From contig NC_092580.1 in the NCBI RefSeq assembly GCF_037975245.1, forward strand, positions 3,138,501 to 3,202,500: a stretch of 64,000 bases of DNA, in the 5' to 3' direction. Below the pieces are notes generated by a model. That model was not told the DNA's origin. It did no database searches and saw only the letters and a program-made list of their open reading frames with translations. Each line of letters opens with the position of its first letter. The first letter of the stretch is position 1. Of this stretch, positions 61,701 through 64,000 are shown one piece after another. Source of the stretch: Apostichopus japonicus. Taxonomy: Eukaryota; Echinodermata; Holothuroidea; Aspidochirotida; Stichopodidae. The translations under genes and the position numbers were made by a program.

Positions 61701-62997
61701 TGATTTTACTCAAGTGGTCTCTGCCGAAAAGGGATGGACGGCTTCCCTTGACAACCAATAAATCCATCCTACAACTAGAACCTCCATACTTTGCCGTGAC
61801 TACAATACTCCTTATCACAGGCACCTTTTCACCTGAATAGCCACGTAGGGTTATATTTGTATCCTTTATGGGGTAATGGGCCAAACTGGACTTGTACACA
61901 TGCTCTGAAATGGTGGAACGAGCCGCACCGGTGTCAATTTCCATGGTTATTGGAACATTAGTGTCCCCTACCACTAACGTAATCAAATACGGCTTATTGG
62001 TCTTTACACCTGATAATGTATGATATAAACCATAATGTAAATCACTTTCATCAGTATTAACACTATCTACATACTGTTCATTAGTGTCCTTATTACTAGA
62101 ACTAACGTTAGGCTCACCATCCTCCATAGGCCTATAGCTAGTTGAGACGGAGTGGTTGCGGTGACCCCCTGTCCTCGTCTGATTCTGCGAACTTTTCTGG
62201 CTTTGAGGTCCCTTAGCCCCAGATCGGCAAGCTCTTTGAATATGACCCTTCTTCCCGCACGAATGACAGTTTACCTCGCGAAACCTGCAATCATCGGGCT
62301 TGTGGTTGCTTCCCCCGCAGCGATAGCATGATTGTGCACTGTTAGCTTGCCAGGGTTGCTGATTAGGCCTATTGTGCTTGTCGTTGTTTCTATTAGTCCC
62401 CTGACCCCTTCGTCCTTGACCTTGAGGGCTCCGCCAATTCAATCTGTTTGTACTCACAGAACTTCCTGCATCGATATGTTCCCTTGTTGCTATGCCAGCC
62501 ATTTCGTCTGCAAGACACTTGGTTTTAGCTTTGTCAAACGTCAGATCAGCGGTTGAGAGTAGCTGCGTCTGAGTTTTCACAAATCGTGTGTGCAGTCCCG
62601 AGACCAGTCTGTCTCGCAGTGCCTCCAGTAGAAATGCGTTGAAATCGCAATGGGTTGCTAAGTTCTTCAAGCGAACAATAAAGTCTGCAACTGACTCGGT
62701 TTCAGACTGTGAAGCAGCCCAAAATTTAAAACGTTCAGCGATCACGATCGGTTTCGGTGAAAAATGTCCTTTCAGGATGGTTTTCAGATGCGCGTACGTC
62801 TGTGTACACGGCTTGTCTGGGCTACATACCGTTTTCAAGAGCTTGAAAGTCTCAGCGCCCACCATAGCGAGAAAAAAATTAGCCTGTCTCGCCTCGGCAA
62901 TATCGTTTGCCACTATAAAGGCATCGCAGCGATCTGCGTAATCTTCGAAGCTTTCGACTGTGTTGTCAAACGGCCCGATATTCCCGTAAACTGCCAT
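58795..62997 (-). CDS. gag-pol polyprotein, interrupted by one in-frame TAG
   Basis: The frame opens at 62997 and runs 1075 codons to a TAG at 59770-59772, then continues in the same frame to a stop at about 58795. Visible parts: Gag with two CCHC knuckles (residues about 224-258), aspartic protease DTG (355-357), RT with YIDD (651-654), RNase H starting at LSVDASPCGLG (about 797), and the integrase HHCC zinc module (about 1017-1054). After the TAG, the DD35E core shows Asp, Asp (SDNGPQF) and Glu (NGLAER), followed by a GPRTYVV module. The TAG replaces a position that is usually Trp in relatives, so a TGG-to-TAG change is likely. Gag and Pol are fused without a frameshift. This copy could not make full integrase without readthrough. 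Confidence 0.93.
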
Positions 62998-63039
62998 GTT
63001 TACAATACAGAAATATTCTGGGTTATATTATAGGTTCTT

Positions 63040-63057
63040 CCTTAGTTCGTCGCCAGT
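63040..63057 (-). promoter_or_regulatory. Primer-binding site region
   Basis: On the minus strand, a few bases after the 5' LTR, the sequence reads 'actggcgacgaactaagg'. The TGG start complements a tRNA CCA end. I did not assign the tRNA. Confidence 0.6.
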
Positions 63058-63058
63058 T

Positions 63059-63230
63059 TGTTATACCCTGGATTAATGGAGGATTATCCTGATTCCTAGC
63101 GATATAACAAGAAGACAAATGCTAAGTGTTTACAGCACATGCGGCCATATTGAACTGTTTATTTTCATCAGGTCACATGCAGGTCACAACAACTTTACCA
63201 AAATAGATGGCGTGATACTGATATATAACA
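63059..63230 (-). repeat. 5' LTR (element orientation)
   Basis: 172 bp, identical by eye to 58464-58635. It would contain the promoter of the element. Confidence 0.97.
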
Positions 63231-63830
63231 CAGATCTTTTGGTTTCTTTGTCGTTTCTCTGCCCCGTGATTGTCTCTGTATAACCTATCTTGGCTGCACG
63301 GGTGGTGTCCAGCTGTGTAAAAGATGGCGAGTTTAATCAATGTGATATGTATAATATATAAAAGCAAGTTTCTTGTCACAACTAAACGAAAGGGTTATGT
63401 TGGTTATACAGGAAACTTTTGAAAAAAGTACCTGGTACATGATATTTTAACAAGCTAAACAAATCACAATAATATATTCCATATTTCAAAAAAGAGTCGG
63501 GTGGGTGGGGGGACAGTCCACACAACCCATGGATTTATGCCTTAGGGAAAAAAGGTTTTTAATTAGCTACAGAAATCGAAACGTGTACTCGTTCATCAAC
63601 ATGTGCTGTTCTTTTTAAGAAAAGGGGCTCTTTAGAGGTTCCCTGTCACTGTGAACCCCCCCCCCCCCACATTCAAATTATTTTCAGACTAGATCGAAGG
63701 TTTTTCTATAGAATGTTGTAAACATTTTCATCTTTGTGTTAAAACGTTTTCATCTTCATAAGGTTCACATGATATGGTTTCAAAATCACTCAGACCTTCT
63801 TACTTAATAGAGAGCATTTATGGAGGGAAT

Positions 63831-64000
63831 GCAGGTGCGTATCCAGGGGGGGCGTTGGGGGCGCGCGCCCCCCGGGTAAGAAAAAGAGGAGAGAAAAAAA
63901 AGAGAAGAAAAAAGGAAAAAAGAGGGGAAAAAAGAGGAGGAGGAGAGGAAGGAAGGGAAAAGAAAAAGAAGAAAGAGAGAAAAGGGAGAAAAGGAGGGAG
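63831..64000. mobile_element. Possible start of another MITE, then a polypurine tract
   Basis: 'caggtgcgtatccagggggg' followed by G/C runs resembles the left ends of the hAT-like elements in this window. The window ends before a right end. From about 63880 the plus strand is almost only A and G. Confidence 0.35.

Larger units (their letters stand above)
58464..63230 (-). mobile_element. Ty3/Gypsy LTR retrotransposon, 4767 bp
   Basis: Identical 172-bp LTRs (58464-58635 and 63059-63230) begin tgttat and end ataaca. They are flanked by a 5-bp duplication, cagat (58459-58463 and 63231-63235). The element is transcribed on the minus strand. It has a primer-binding region, one gag-pol frame with a single TAG, and a polypurine tract. 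The pol order (protease, RT, RNase H, integrase) and the GPY-like motif without a chromodomain place it in Ty3/Gypsy. No envelope frame exists. Identical LTRs mean a recent insertion. Confidence 0.97.

Overview
This window reads as AT-rich animal nuclear DNA. Coding sequence lies in short exons with phase-matched GT-AG introns, and it is mixed with many transposable elements, minisatellites and microsatellites. No bacterial gene organisation is present. The frequent 'aggcctag' and 'aggcctat' words and the repeat types suggest a marine invertebrate deuterostome, possibly an echinoderm. That attribution is an inference and was not tested.

Layout. (1) About 2.5-6.4 kb, minus strand: a three-exon gene of unknown function whose exon phases all agree; a Penelope-like GIY-YIG remnant sits in an intron. 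(2) About 8.0-35.5 kb, plus strand: a long multi-exon gene or gene relic. Its first part is a complete Gypsy-type integrase (zinc-binding segment, DD35E core, GPY motif), as in Ginger1 transposons and the GIN genes. It is followed by a ubiquitin-specific protease (USP, peptidase C19) domain and then a tail of several phase-consistent exons, one of them cysteine-rich. Published Ginger1 transposases end in OTU or Ulp1 proteases; a USP there is, to my knowledge, new. Several frameshifts and a hAT-like element inside a coding exon suggest this copy is decayed. (3) About 44.4-53.3 kb, plus strand: an 11-exon gene with an N-terminal nucleoplasmin-like domain of the kind found in FKBP39/FKBP46, then acidic repeats (a triplicated exon), two sumoylation motifs, a basic disordered region and a cysteine-rich end interrupted by in-frame TGA codons. 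(4) 58.46-63.23 kb, minus strand: a young Ty3/Gypsy LTR retrotransposon with identical LTRs, a 5-bp target duplication and one fused gag-pol frame broken by a single TAG.

Between these lie at least six non-autonomous elements whose ends I could define with 8-bp target duplications (hAT-like), one with a 9-bp duplication that carries telomere-like repeats, a tRNA-derived SINE split by a hAT-like insertion, an 81-bp minisatellite, a 119-bp satellite with higher-order structure, a (TA)n tract and several foldback structures.

How the genes might relate: the integrase-USP tail has a possible SUMO-interaction motif, and the downstream nucleoplasmin-like gene has two sumoylation consensus sites. 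Both look like nuclear proteins of ubiquitin/SUMO-linked chromatin biology, but any functional link is speculation. All splice sites and joins were inferred by eye.
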